A stretch of 64,000 nt of DNA from Streptomyces hokutonensis (lineage in GTDB: Bacteria > Actinomycetota > Actinomycetes > Streptomycetales > Streptomycetaceae), in assembly GCF_000376565.1 (NCBI RefSeq), contig NZ_BARG01000054.1, positions 1 to 64,000 of the forward strand, given 5' to 3'. The stretch's first letter is position 1, and every line of letters begins with the position of its first letter. Made by a program: the position numbers and the translations under genes. The notes beneath the pieces are model-generated. The model was not told the DNA's origin. It searched no databases and saw only the letters and a list, made by a program, of their open reading frames with translations. Positions 51,516 to 59,827 of this stretch are shown here, one piece after another.

Positions 51516-52243
51516 ACAGTCTCATCAAGCTGGAACTCACCCGCGCCCTGCGCAACCGCAAGTTCCTGTTCTTCTCGGTGATCTACCCCTCGGTGATCTT
51601 CCTGCTGGTCTCCAACCAGACGGGCACGGTCGACGGCACCGGCCTGAGCATCGCCAAGTACGTCATGGTCTCCATGGCCTCCTTCGGCGCCCTGACCGCC
51701 GTCCTGATGGGCAACAGCGAGCGCATCGCCAAGGAACGCGAGAACGGCTGGGTACGGCAGCTGCGGCTGACCACCCTGCCCGGGCGCGGCTACGTCCTCG
51801 CCAAGACCGCCAGCGCCGCCGTGGTCAGCCTGCCGTCCATCGTGGTCGTGTTCGTCGTCGCCGCCGTGCTGAAGGACGTACGGCTGGAGGCCTGGCAGTG
51901 GCTCGCGCTGACCGGCGCGATCTGGGCCGGCAGCCTGGTCTTCGCCGCGCTAGGGGTCGCCATCGGCTACCTCGCCTCCGGGGACGCCGTCCGCCCGATC
52001 ACGATGATCGTCTACTTCGGACTGTCGATCCTCGGCGGCCTGTGGTTCCCGTCCACGACCTTCCCGACCTGGCTCCAGGACATCGCGAAGTGGCTGCCCA
52101 CGCACGCGTACGCTGCCCTGGGGCAGGCCATCGAGCAGAGCCGGTCGCCCCACGCGAAGGACATCACCCTCCTCGTCGTCTACTTCGCGCTCTTCGCGGG
52201 CGGGGCGGCCTGGCTGTACCGGAAGGACACGCTGAAGGCGTGA
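51512..52243 (+). CDS. ABC-2 type exporter permease
   Basis: 243 residues with six membrane segments (FLFFSVIYPSVIFLLVS, MVSMASFGALTAVLMG, VVSLPSIVVVFVVAAVL, LALTGAIWAGSLVFAALGVAIGYL, MIVYFGLSILGGLWFP, LLVVYFALFAGGAAWLY). Cytoplasmic ERENGWVRQLRLTTLPGRGYV and the segment LGGLWFPSTTFPTWLQDIAKWLPTHA are typical ABC2_membrane landmarks. ATG overlaps the ATPase stop (ATGA). Substrate unknown; related DesK/DesR-linked transporters handle lipids or drugs. Confidence 0.9.
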   Translation: MNSLIKLELTRALRNRKFLFFSVIYPSVIFLLVSNQTGTVDGTGLSIAKYVMVSMASFGALTAVLMGNSERIAKERENGWVRQLRLTTLPGRGYVLAKTASAAVVSLPSIVVVFVVAAVLKDVRLEAWQWLALTGAIWAGSLVFAALGVAIGYLASGDAVRPITMIVYFGLSILGGLWFPSTTFPTWLQDIAKWLPTHAYAALGQAIEQSRSPHAKDITLLVVYFALFAGGAAWLYRKDTLKA

Positions 52244-52248
52244 GCGCG

Positions 52249-53457
52249 ATGACGGAAGACCTGCGGTCCGAGGAGGAGGCCCGGGCCGACCGGCTGGTCC
52301 GGATCGGCCAGCCGCCCCGCAACCGTTCCGAGGCGATGCGCAAGCTGGTGTGGGTCGTGCCGTGGCTGGTCTTCCTCAGCGCGCCGGTGCACGACCTGAC
52401 GTCCGGCCACCACACCACCCTGGCCACGGCGGCCGGCTGGGTGGGCTGGACGGCCTTCGTCGCGGCCTACCTGGCCGTCGTCTTCCGCACCATGGGCCGC
52501 CCCTACGCCGGCTGGACCGTCGCCGCCCTGGTCGCCCTGCTCGGGACACTCGCCGTCACCCTGGCCCTCACCCTCGGCGGCTCCTGGATCGGCCTCTTCG
52601 TCTACGTGTCCGTCTCCTGCGGGGTGGCCCTCCCGCTGCGCGCCGCGTACTGGACGATCCCGCTGACCACCGCGGCCATGATGCTGACCGGCTGGCACGC
52701 CCACGACCTGGACGACGCCTGGGGCCTGTTCCTGGTGGTGCTGCTCGTCGGCTACTCCATGACGGGCGTACGGCAACTCGTGCGCACGACGGTCGAGTTG
52801 CGCAAGGCGCGCGCCACCGTCGCCCAACTGGCCGCGAACGAGGAGCGGTTGCGCCTGGCCCGGGACCTGCACGACCTGCTGGGCCACTCCCTCTCCCTCA
52901 TCACGCTGAAGAGCGAGCTGGCCGGCCGGATGCTCCCGGACCACCCCGACAAGGCGGCCCAGCAGGTCGCCGACATCGAACAGGTCAGCCGCCAGGCCCT
53001 GGTGGACGTCCGCGAGGCCGTCACCGGCTACCGCCGCCCCCGCCTCCCCGGCGAACTCGCGGGTGCCCAGGTCGCGTTGACGGCCGCGGGCGTCACGGCC
53101 GACCTCCCCGCCGAACCGGACCTCACCGACGTCCCCGAGGTCAGCGAGTCCGCCCTCGCCTGGGCCCTGCGCGAGGCGATCACCAACGTCGTACGGCACA
53201 GCGGAGCCCAGCGCTGTGTGGTCGAACTGGTCCGACGCCAGACCCTGGACGGCCCGATGCTCGAACTCTCCGTCGAGGACAACGGCTCGGGCGGTTCCGG
53301 CAAGGGCCCCGGCAACGGCCTGACGGGCCTCAGCGAGCGCCTCGCGAAGGTCGGCGGTTCCCTGGAGGCGACCCGCGTCAAACACGGCTTCCGGCTGGTC
53401 GCACGGGTGCCCGCAGGCGTTCCGGTCTCTTCGGCGGACGTAGGATCCCCCGCATGA
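52249..53457 (+). CDS. NarL-type sensor histidine kinase
   Basis: 402 residues. Four or five membrane segments (about 33-175) without a large outside domain, then a coiled coil and HisKA_3 domain with phospho-acceptor His208 in RDLHDLLGHSL, and an HATPase domain (EAITNVVRHSGA, VEDNGSGGSGKGPGNGLTGL). The arrangement resembles DesK-like kinases, which sense membrane state within the membrane segments. ATG chosen with GAAGG upstream; a GTG at 52240 overlaps the permease stop. Its stop overlaps the response regulator start (ATGA). Confidence 0.9.
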   Translation: MTEDLRSEEEARADRLVRIGQPPRNRSEAMRKLVWVVPWLVFLSAPVHDLTSGHHTTLATAAGWVGWTAFVAAYLAVVFRTMGRPYAGWTVAALVALLGTLAVTLALTLGGSWIGLFVYVSVSCGVALPLRAAYWTIPLTTAAMMLTGWHAHDLDDAWGLFLVVLLVGYSMTGVRQLVRTTVELRKARATVAQLAANEERLRLARDLHDLLGHSLSLITLKSELAGRMLPDHPDKAAQQVADIEQVSRQALVDVREAVTGYRRPRLPGELAGAQVALTAAGVTADLPAEPDLTDVPEVSESALAWALREAITNVVRHSGAQRCVVELVRRQTLDGPMLELSVEDNGSGGSGKGPGNGLTGLSERLAKVGGSLEATRVKHGFRLVARVPAGVPVSSADVGSPA

Positions 53458-54068
53458 GCCGTACGATCAAGGTCCTCCTCGCCGAGGACCAGTCGATGGT
53501 CCGCGAGGCACTGGCCGCACTGCTCGGCCTGGAGGACGACATCGAGGTCGTCGCCCAAGTCGCGCGCGGCGACGAGGTGTTGGCGGCGGCCCGGGAACAC
53601 GCCGTCGACGTGGCCCTCCTCGACATCGAGATGCCCGGCTGCACCGGCATTGAGGCGGCGGCCCAGGTCCACAAGGCACTCCCCGACGTAAAGCTGGTCG
53701 TCCTGACGACCTTCGGCCGCCCCGGCTACCTCCGCAGCGCGATGGAAGCGGGCGCCGACGCGTTCCTGGTGAAGGACGCCCCGGCCGCCCAACTCGCGGC
53801 AGCGGTACGGAAGGTACTCGCGGGCGAGCGGGTCATCGACCCAACCCTGGCCGCAGCGGCCCTGGCAGAGGGCGCCAACCCGCTGACCGACCGCGAGCGC
53901 GAGGTCCTGCGGGCAGCGGCGGACGGCTCGACGAACGCGGAACTGGCCAAGGCGCTGCACTTGTCGCAGGGGACGGTCCGCAACTACCTGTCGACGGCGA
54001 TCCAGAAACTGGCGGTGAGGAACAGGGCGGAGGCGGTACGGATCGCGAGGGAGAAGGGCTGGCTGTAA
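53454..54068 (+). CDS. NarL/LuxR-family response regulator
   Basis: 204 residues. Receiver domain with acidic pocket (LLAEDQ), phospho-acceptor Asp57 in LLDIEMPG, Thr in VLTTF and Lys in LVKDAP; LuxR-type helix-turn-helix at about 138-200 (LTDREREVLRAAADGSTNAE, LSQGTVRNYLSTAIQKL). It is the partner of the kinase encoded just upstream and probably controls the ABC exporter operon. ATG start inside the end of the kinase gene. Confidence 0.93.
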   Translation: MSRTIKVLLAEDQSMVREALAALLGLEDDIEVVAQVARGDEVLAAAREHAVDVALLDIEMPGCTGIEAAAQVHKALPDVKLVVLTTFGRPGYLRSAMEAGADAFLVKDAPAAQLAAAVRKVLAGERVIDPTLAAAALAEGANPLTDREREVLRAAADGSTNAELAKALHLSQGTVRNYLSTAIQKLAVRNRAEAVRIAREKGWL

Positions 54069-54091
54069 CCGCCGGCCAGCAGCGATTCCCC

Positions 54092-54156
54092 AAGGGGCGC
54101 GGGGCTGTATCAATTTGCGGCTCCGCCGCGTGGGCGCGACCAGCCACAACGCACCC
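54092..54156. repeat. dispersed intergenic repeat between convergent genes
   Basis: GGGGCGCGGGGCTGTATCAA, then TTGCGGCTCCGCCGCGTGGG and CGACCAGCCACAACG. Almost identical over about 60 bp to the copy at 63776-63843. GCGGCTCCGCCGC forms a small hairpin. It lies 23 bp after the response regulator stop and may act as its terminator, since I see no other there. Confidence 0.8.
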
Positions 54157-54206
54157 GCACCCGCACCCGCGAAACAGCCGACACCTCAACGGCGCACAGG
54201 CGAAAG

Positions 54207-55085
54207 TCAGTTCAGCCTGGCGCGAGCCGACCGCGCCTGCCCCCGCACCCGATCAGCAGCAGGTTCATCCACCACCGCCACCACTTCCGCATACGCCTCC
54301 AACTCGGCAGCCCCCGTGAGGAAATCCCCCCGCTCAACCAGCAGTTGAGCCCGCTCGTACCGCAACCGAGCCGAATGCGAAGGCAACAGCAGGGCCAACT
54401 CCACAGCCCACAAGGCAACATCCGACCGCTCCGGCCGAGCAGCGGCCCACGCCCGGATGTTGTTCAGGACGCGCGAAACGACCTCCAGCGGCGCCGCAGG
54501 CACAAGCATCGAAGGCTCCAGCGAAGCTCCCGTCGCCCCCGCGACCAGCAACTCCGCATCGCCGCCCGACAACACCCGCCCCCCGTCGAACGGATCGGCC
54601 AGCACCTGTTCCTCGGCCGGCCCGAACCCCACCACGAAGTGCCCCGGCAGCGCGACCCCGTACACCGGAGCCCCCGCCCGCCGGGCGACCTCCATCCACA
54701 CCACGGACAACAGGATGGGCAGCCCGCGCCGCCGCCGCAGTACGTCGTGCAGCAGCGAGGACCCCAGCCGCTGGTAGTCGCCGGGCGTACCCCGGAACTC
54801 GAAGCGGACGCCGAGGAGCTGGTGCAGCGCGTTCGCCCAGGCGGAGGGCCCGCCGGGGCGGTACGGCAACTGCCCGGCCAGCCGGTCCAGTTCGACCTGC
54901 GCCGCGTCGATGCCGGCGTCGTCCAGCGCCCCGTCGGCCACCGCCCCCACCAGCAGGCACAGCGTGACCAGATCGGGCCGCTCGGACCGCGCCTCCTCGG
55001 CGAACCAGGCACGTACCTCCGCCGACCGCTCGGGCGACGGGGGAGAGGGACAGGGAACGGGCATGGCGAACTCGAACCCCCTCAC
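54207..55085 (-). CDS. SirB1/transglutaminase-like protein
   Basis: 292 residues. The segment LLHDVLRRRRGLPILLSVVWMEVARRAG, followed by VYGVALPGHFVVGF, is the transglutaminase-like SirB1 N-terminal domain; the C-terminal third is a tetratricopeptide-like helical region (SHSARLRYERAQLLVERGDF, AAELEAYAEVV). The transglutaminase cysteine is not at the usual place, as in most SirB1 proteins, so enzymatic activity is doubtful. GTG start overlaps the stop of the upstream acetyltransferase gene; an ATG at 55064 is an alternative. Function unknown. Confidence 0.82.
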   Translation of the reverse strand: MRGFEFAMPVPCPSPPSPERSAEVRAWFAEEARSERPDLVTLCLLVGAVADGALDDAGIDAAQVELDRLAGQLPYRPGGPSAWANALHQLLGVRFEFRGTPGDYQRLGSSLLHDVLRRRRGLPILLSVVWMEVARRAGAPVYGVALPGHFVVGFGPAEEQVLADPFDGGRVLSGGDAELLVAGATGASLEPSMLVPAAPLEVVSRVLNNIRAWAAARPERSDVALWAVELALLLPSHSARLRYERAQLLVERGDFLTGAAELEAYAEVVAVVDEPAADRVRGQARSARARLN

Positions 55086-56197
55086 GACGAACCGTCGCGA
55101 CCGCCGGCACCGATGTCACCGGTCGCACGGATGTCACCGATGTCGTCGGTCGAGGCCGGCTCGCGATAGTGGTGGTAGGCGTGATGTGCCGCGAACCCCA
55201 TCCCCGTGTACAGCGCCCGCGCCCCCGCGTTGTCCGTCTCGACCTGCAACCACGCGGCCGACGCCCCCTCCTCCAGCGCCCGCGAGGCCAACGCGGACAT
55301 GACGAGCGAGGCGAGCCCCCGCCGCCGTAGCGCCGGATCGACCTCGACGGCGCCGAAGCCGGCCCACCGCCCGTCGACGACGCACCGCCCGATGGCCGAG
55401 GGCTCGGCACCCTCACCGGGCACCGTGGCGAACCACACCGAGGGGCCGCCGCCCAGCACCTTCAGGGCCACCTCGCTCACCCCCTTGCGCTGATAGCGGG
55501 CCAGCCACGCGTCGTCGGCCGTCCTGGAGAGGACGACCCCGGCCGGGTCGGCCCGGTCGGCGACCGGGGCCAGGGCCCCGACCCACAGCTCGGCCGTCAC
55601 CTCACGGGTCCAGCCGCGCCGCTCCAGCTCGGCACAGAGCAGCTCCTGCGTGCCCTCGGCGCCGGTCGCGGTCTGGACGTAGGCGGGCAGGCCGCGGTCG
55701 CCGTACCACCGTCGTACGGCGGTGAGGGCCGCGTCGAGAGGCAGGCCGGGATCGCCGAGCGGGAGCACGGAGTTGGCGCGGCGGGTGAAGCCCGCCCGTC
55801 GCCCGACCACCGCCCCCCACGGACGCGCTTCGCGCGGCACCTTCTGGACTGCGGCGCGCAGCTCCCACTCGCCGAGCCGCTCGCTCTCCACCGGCGGCCA
55901 GCCGCGCGCGGAGACTAGCGCCAGCTCCCGGTAGGTGGCGGCGGGCCCCCGCCGACGGGCCGGAGCGGCCGGTACGACCTTGCCCGCCACCAGCGAGGAT
56001 TCCGAAATGCGGACGGACTCCCCACCCTTCCGTGTGATCGTCAGCACACCGCTGTCCCATGATGTGAGAACACCCACCGTGTCGGTGAACTTCTCCGCCG
56101 TGTCTTCAGCATCTGACAGGCACCTGACGGACACCCGTTTGCCCACGTCAGCAGCGGTGATGCGGACCTCGAGTCGTCCGGCCGCAGAGATTTCCAC
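55082..56197 (-). CDS. GNAT acetyltransferase with N-terminal SH3-like domain
   Basis: 371 residues. The first ~75 residues look like a small beta-barrel (GKRVSVRCLSDAEDTAEKFTDTVGVLTSWDSGVLTITRKGGESV). A helical middle part follows, and the C-terminal GNAT domain (about 205-350) has the acetyl-CoA loop VDPALRRRGLASLVMSAL and ASAAWLQVETDNAGARALYTGMGF. The middle region (RRANSVLPLGDP, VQTATGAEGTQELLCAELERRGW) also looks like a degenerate GNAT half, so a double-GNAT layout as in MshD is possible. GTG start. It is the first gene of a two-gene minus-strand unit. Substrate unknown. Confidence 0.82.
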   Translation of the reverse strand: MEISAAGRLEVRITAADVGKRVSVRCLSDAEDTAEKFTDTVGVLTSWDSGVLTITRKGGESVRISESSLVAGKVVPAAPARRRGPAATYRELALVSARGWPPVESERLGEWELRAAVQKVPREARPWGAVVGRRAGFTRRANSVLPLGDPGLPLDAALTAVRRWYGDRGLPAYVQTATGAEGTQELLCAELERRGWTREVTAELWVGALAPVADRADPAGVVLSRTADDAWLARYQRKGVSEVALKVLGGGPSVWFATVPGEGAEPSAIGRCVVDGRWAGFGAVEVDPALRRRGLASLVMSALASRALEEGASAAWLQVETDNAGARALYTGMGFAAHHAYHHYREPASTDDIGDIRATGDIGAGGRDGSS

Positions 56198-56337
56198 AGG
56201 TCAGTTCACCCCTCCTGTATGGATCACGCCCCGGAACGGAGATACTAGGTGCGGGCATGGACGACGCCGCGCTCCAGCGCGCCTGGCGGCGGAGCCTACG
56301 GAGGCCCGCCAGCGCCCTATCGAGGAGGAACGACAGC

Positions 56338-56658
56338 GTGACCTACGTCATCGCGCAGCCTTGTGTCGACGTCAAGGACAAGGCGTGCATCGAGGAGTGC
56401 CCGGTCGACTGCATCTACGAGGGCTCCCGGTCCTTGTACATCCACCCGGACGAATGCGTCGACTGTGGAGCCTGTGAGCCGGTGTGCCCGGTCGAGGCGA
56501 TCTTCTACGAGGACGACACTCCCGAGGAGTGGAAGGACTACTACAAGGCGAACGTCGAGTTCTTCGACGAGCTCGGCTCCCCGGGCGGTGCCAGCAAGCT
56601 GGGCCTGATCGAGCGCGACCACCCCTTCGTCGCCGCGCTGCCGCCGCAGAACCAGTAA
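56338..56658 (+). CDS. fdxA: 7Fe ferredoxin
   Basis: 106 residues, the usual size of actinobacterial seven-iron ferredoxins. Cysteines at 9, 17, 21 and 25 (QPCVDVKDKACIEECPVDC) and at 40, 43, 46 and 50 (DECVDCGACEPVC) supply one [3Fe-4S] and one [4Fe-4S] cluster. Acts as a soluble electron carrier, for example for cytochromes P450. GTG start with GAGGAGG 9 bases upstream; the longer frame is not supported. A terminator separates it from dapC. Confidence 0.95.
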   Translation: MTYVIAQPCVDVKDKACIEECPVDCIYEGSRSLYIHPDECVDCGACEPVCPVEAIFYEDDTPEEWKDYYKANVEFFDELGSPGGASKLGLIERDHPFVAALPPQNQ

Positions 56659-56679
56659 GAGCGGCCCGCGCAGACGCGC

Positions 56680-56736
56680 CGCCTCGGTCCCGTACGGCCT
56701 GATCACGCCCGATCAGCGCCCTACGGGGCCGAGGCG
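56680..56736 (+). terminator. terminator after the ferredoxin gene
   Basis: 15-bp stem CGCCTCGGTCCCGTA (56680-56694) / TACGGGGCCGAGGCG (56722-56736) with one G-U pair. The loop itself contains GATCAC...GATC. A TTTG follows. 22 bp after the stop codon. Confidence 0.82.
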
Positions 56737-56805
56737 TTTGCCGTACCGGGTCCACCGGCCGCATCGGGCCGTACCGGTCGTACCGATGAAAGTGAGCTAG
56801 CAACC

Positions 56806-57900
56806 GTGTCCGCAGTCTCCGACCGTCTGCCCACCTTCCCCTGGGACAAGCTGGAGCCGTACAAGAAGACGGCGACGGCGCACCCGGGCGGCATCGTCGA
56901 CCTGTCGGTCGGCACCCCGGTGGACCCGGTCCCCGATCTGATCCAGAAGGCCCTGATCGACGCGGCCGACTCGCCCGGCTACCCCACGGTCTGGGGCACC
57001 CCGGCCCTGCGCGACGCGCTCACCGGCTGGGTCGAACGCCGCCTCGGCGCCCGCGACGTCACCCACCGCCACGTCCTGCCGATCGTCGGCTCCAAGGAAC
57101 TCGTCGCCTGGCTCCCCACACAGCTGGGCCTCGGCCCCGGCGACCGCGTCGCGTACCCCCGCCTCGCCTACCCGACGTACGAGGTCGGCGCCCGCCTGGC
57201 CCGCGCCGACTACGAGGTCTACGACGACCCGACGCGGCTCGACCCCGAGGGTCTGAAGCTCCTCTGGCTGAACTCCCCGTCCAACCCGACCGGCAAGGTC
57301 CTCTCGAAGCAGGAACTCACCGAGACCGTCGCCTGGGCCCGCGAGCACGGCGTCCTGATCTTCTCCGACGAGTGCTACCTCGAACTGGGCTGGGAGGCCG
57401 ACCCGGTCTCGGTCCTGCACCCGGACGTCAACGGTGGCTCCTACGACGGCATCGTCGCCGTCCACTCCCTCTCCAAGCGCTCGAACCTCGCCGGCTACCG
57501 CGCCGCCTTCCTGGCCGGCGACCCGGCGGTCCTCGCCCCGCTCCTGGAGATCCGCAAGCACGGCGGCATGATGACCTCGGCCCCGACCCAGGCGGCCGTC
57601 GTGGCGGCCCTGAGCGACGACACCCACGTCCAGGAACAGCGCGACCGCTACAAGGCCCGCCGCACGCTGTTGCGCGAAGCGCTGACCGCCCACGGCTTCC
57701 GCATCGAACACAGCGAGGCCAGCCTCTACTTGTGGGCAACACGGGACGAGTCCTGCTGGGACACGGTGGCCCACCTGGCCGACCTGGGCGTCCTGGTGGC
57801 ACCGGGCGACTTCTACGGGGAGGCGGGCGACCGCTTCGTACGGGTAGCCCTGACGGCAACGGACGAGCGAGTAAGGGCAGCTGTAAACCGGCTCAGCTGA
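56806..57900 (+). CDS. dapC: succinyldiaminopimelate transaminase
   Basis: 364 residues, class I/II PLP aminotransferase. It transfers an amino group from glutamate in the succinylase branch of lysine/diaminopimelate synthesis. Fold landmarks: GTPVDPVPDLIQKAL, YPTVWGTPALRDALTGW, LNSPSNPTGKVLSKQEL, SDECYLELGW, and the PLP lysine Lys224 in SLSKRSNLAGYR. The succinyl-substrate form is typical of actinobacteria, and dapE lies 2 kb downstream. GTG start with GAAAGTGAG upstream. The dispersed repeat and terminator follow directly. Confidence 0.9.
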   Translation: MSAVSDRLPTFPWDKLEPYKKTATAHPGGIVDLSVGTPVDPVPDLIQKALIDAADSPGYPTVWGTPALRDALTGWVERRLGARDVTHRHVLPIVGSKELVAWLPTQLGLGPGDRVAYPRLAYPTYEVGARLARADYEVYDDPTRLDPEGLKLLWLNSPSNPTGKVLSKQELTETVAWAREHGVLIFSDECYLELGWEADPVSVLHPDVNGGSYDGIVAVHSLSKRSNLAGYRAAFLAGDPAVLAPLLEIRKHGGMMTSAPTQAAVVAALSDDTHVQEQRDRYKARRTLLREALTAHGFRIEHSEASLYLWATRDESCWDTVAHLADLGVLVAPGDFYGEAGDRFVRVALTATDERVRAAVNRLS

Positions 57901-57915
57901 AGGCTTTTGTCTTTT

Positions 57916-57955
57916 AGGGGCGCGGGGAACTGCGCGCCCAGCCCCCACCGGCCGC
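57916..57955. repeat. dispersed intergenic repeat after dapC
   Basis: GGGGCGCGGGGAACTGCGCG followed by CCCAGCCCCCACCGG. It begins 15 bp after the dapC stop, upstream of the terminator, so it is part of the transcript. Same family as the copy at 41254. Confidence 0.78.
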
Positions 57956-57977
57956 AAGCCGAAATACAACGCGAAAA

Positions 57978-58003
57978 GGGGTCCAGGGAACTCCCTGGAC
58001 CCC
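57978..58003. terminator. terminator between dapC and the convergent secreted-protein gene
   Basis: Perfect inverted repeat GGGGTCCAGGGA (57978-57989) / TCCCTGGACCCC (57992-58003), preceded by AAAA and followed by TTCG. The secreted-protein gene ends at 58019, so both strands can use it. Confidence 0.87.
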
Positions 58004-58018
58004 TTCGACGCAGGGCGC

Positions 58019-58471
58019 TCAGCCGAGCGGCAGCCCCTTCAACGGCAGCTCCTGAGCCGTCGGCAGCCCACCCTTGGTGACCGCGTCGGTCGGCAGACCG
58101 CCACCCGCCGTGGCGGTCTTGGCCGTGTCACCGAGCAGGCCGCCGGCCTGCCCCGCCGTGTCCCCGGCAACATGCTGCGCAGCCGGAGCCACCGTCTTGG
58201 CAACCTTCCCGCCGGTCTTGCCTGCGGCCGGCACCGCCTTCTCCAGCGTCTGGCCACCGGACTTGCCGGCGACCCCCGTGACGTTCTGGCTCGCGCCGTC
58301 GACCGTGTTGCCGACGCTCGCCCCGTCCAGGGCGGTCAGCGCGCCCAGGTTCGGGGTGGCCGGCAGGGAGGGGGCCGCACTGGCGGAGCCGGCCGCACCG
58401 ACCCCGGCTGCCGCTCCCGCTGCGACGAGCAGCGCGGCACGGGCGATCCGGCGGGTCAGGGGGAGGGACAT
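58019..58471 (-). CDS. small secreted Ala/Gly/Thr-rich protein
   Basis: 150 residues. A typical signal peptide (MSLPLTRRIARAALLVAAGA, cleaved near ASA-APS at about 33) and a low-complexity mature part rich in Ala, Gly and Thr with repeated short motifs (VAGKSGGQTL, PAAGKTGGKV, VAGDTAGQAGGLLGD). Contains no cysteine. ATG start after GGAGCAT. Such proteins are often wrongly annotated; I can assign no function. The 272 bp upstream (58472-58743) hold its promoter and no other gene I can support. Confidence 0.72.
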   Translation of the reverse strand: MSLPLTRRIARAALLVAAGAAAGVGAAGSASAAPSLPATPNLGALTALDGASVGNTVDGASQNVTGVAGKSGGQTLEKAVPAAGKTGGKVAKTVAPAAQHVAGDTAGQAGGLLGDTAKTATAGGGLPTDAVTKGGLPTAQELPLKGLPLG

Positions 58472-58743
58472 GATGCTCCTTGTGTTGATCTCCGGGCTCG
58501 GACGCAGTGACTACCGCTCGAAGCGCGCGAAGGTTGCGGAGCGCCAACGTAAAGAGTTGGCAATGCGTCGCATTATCAGCTACGGATAAAAACGGACAAA
58601 GGTCGCCCGGCCCGAAAGCCCGTCGAATCCTTGCAGCCCTTTGTTTTCAAGGACTCCGGCGCACCTGAGGGTGACCACGCGAAAACCTGAGCACCCCCGG
58701 CCCCGGATCGACCACGCATAACCCCTACGGGTGAGGCCCCGTA

Positions 58744-59742
58744 CTACTGCCCGGTCGGCCCCTCGGTCTGGATGCGGACCCCGCCCGCGGCCTTCGTGCC
58801 GGTCGAGTGCCACGGGTCGTTCGCGCTGCCGGCGGCCCACTCCCGCCCCGCGTACGACACACGGTCGATGTGCAGCGCCGAGGAGTTGGCCACCGCCCAG
58901 TGGGCGAGCTGCCAGCCGGTCTTCGTGCTGCCGGACCGCACCGGCAGGGTCACCGTGCTGCTCCCGCCGGTCGCACTCGCGCTCGGAGACGGCGTGGCCG
59001 TGGCTTTCGTCTTCGTCTTCGACTTGGACGTGCCCTTGGACGTGGAGCCGCCGCCGGTCACCTCCGCGCCGGTCTCCTTCAGCACCTCGCGTCCGAAGTC
59101 CCTTACCAGCGCGGCCCGTACGGCGTCCGGGCCGGTGGTGGTCACGGTGGTGTCCGGGAGGCCCTGGCAGGTCAGCGTGGCGGCCGACTGCCCGGTGAGG
59201 GCGGCGGACAGCAGCGTGGCGTCGGGCTCGTGCTTGGCGTACGCCTCCGGGTAACCGCTGCGCTGCACCCGCTGCGCAGCGACCGTGAGGGGGAGCTTCT
59301 GGTAGTCGTCCACCTTGGCCAGGTGCTCGTAGAAGACGCCCGCCGCGTACGTCGGGTCCATGATCTCTTTCTCGGTGCCCCAGCCCTGCGAGGGCCGCTG
59401 CTGGAACAGGCCGAGCGAATCCCGGTCCCCGTGGGTGATGTTGACGAGCTGCGACTCCTGGATCGCGGTCGCCAGCGCGATCGTCACGGCCCGCTCGGGC
59501 ATCCCGCGCCCGGTGCCGACGGCGGCGATCGTCGCCGCGTTCATCGTCTGCTCCTGCGTGAACTCGAACTCCTGGCCGTCGCCCTTCCCGGAGACCACCT
59601 TGCAACCGGGGCCGCCCCGGCCGCCGGTGACGTACTGGACGACCAGGTAGCCCGCGACCGCGAGCAGCACCACGAAGGCGGCCGAGAACCTGAAGAGGCG
59701 GCCGCGTCGACGCTTCTTTGGGGTGGGGGACTGCTCAGGCAT
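58744..59742 (-). CDS. membrane protein with lysozyme-like (lytic transglycosylase-type) domain
   Basis: 332 residues. A basic start (TPKKRRRGRLFR) and one membrane segment (about 19-40, FSAAFVVLLAVAGYLVVQYV) are followed outside the cell by FTQEQTMNAATIAAVG, AIQESQLVNITHGDRDSLGL and FQQRPSQGWG, a motif set shared with actinobacterial lysozyme-like peptidoglycan hydrolases (catalytic Glu in IQES). A Ser/Thr/Lys-rich linker (about 235-265) leads to a final beta-rich region. ATG start; longer frames overlap dapE on the other strand. Probably acts on peptidoglycan, though activity is inferred. Confidence 0.75.
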   Translation of the reverse strand: MPEQSPTPKKRRRGRLFRFSAAFVVLLAVAGYLVVQYVTGGRGGPGCKVVSGKGDGQEFEFTQEQTMNAATIAAVGTGRGMPERAVTIALATAIQESQLVNITHGDRDSLGLFQQRPSQGWGTEKEIMDPTYAAGVFYEHLAKVDDYQKLPLTVAAQRVQRSGYPEAYAKHEPDATLLSAALTGQSAATLTCQGLPDTTVTTTGPDAVRAALVRDFGREVLKETGAEVTGGGSTSKGTSKSKTKTKATATPSPSASATGGSSTVTLPVRSGSTKTGWQLAHWAVANSSALHIDRVSYAGREWAAGSANDPWHSTGTKAAGGVRIQTEGPTGQ

Positions 59743-59827
59743 CCCCACAAGGTACTGGAGGCTCCTGTTGCCGCTGCGCCGGGTGTGGACAAACGGTGGA
59801 GAGGCCCTTCGCGTTAGGGTCGACGGC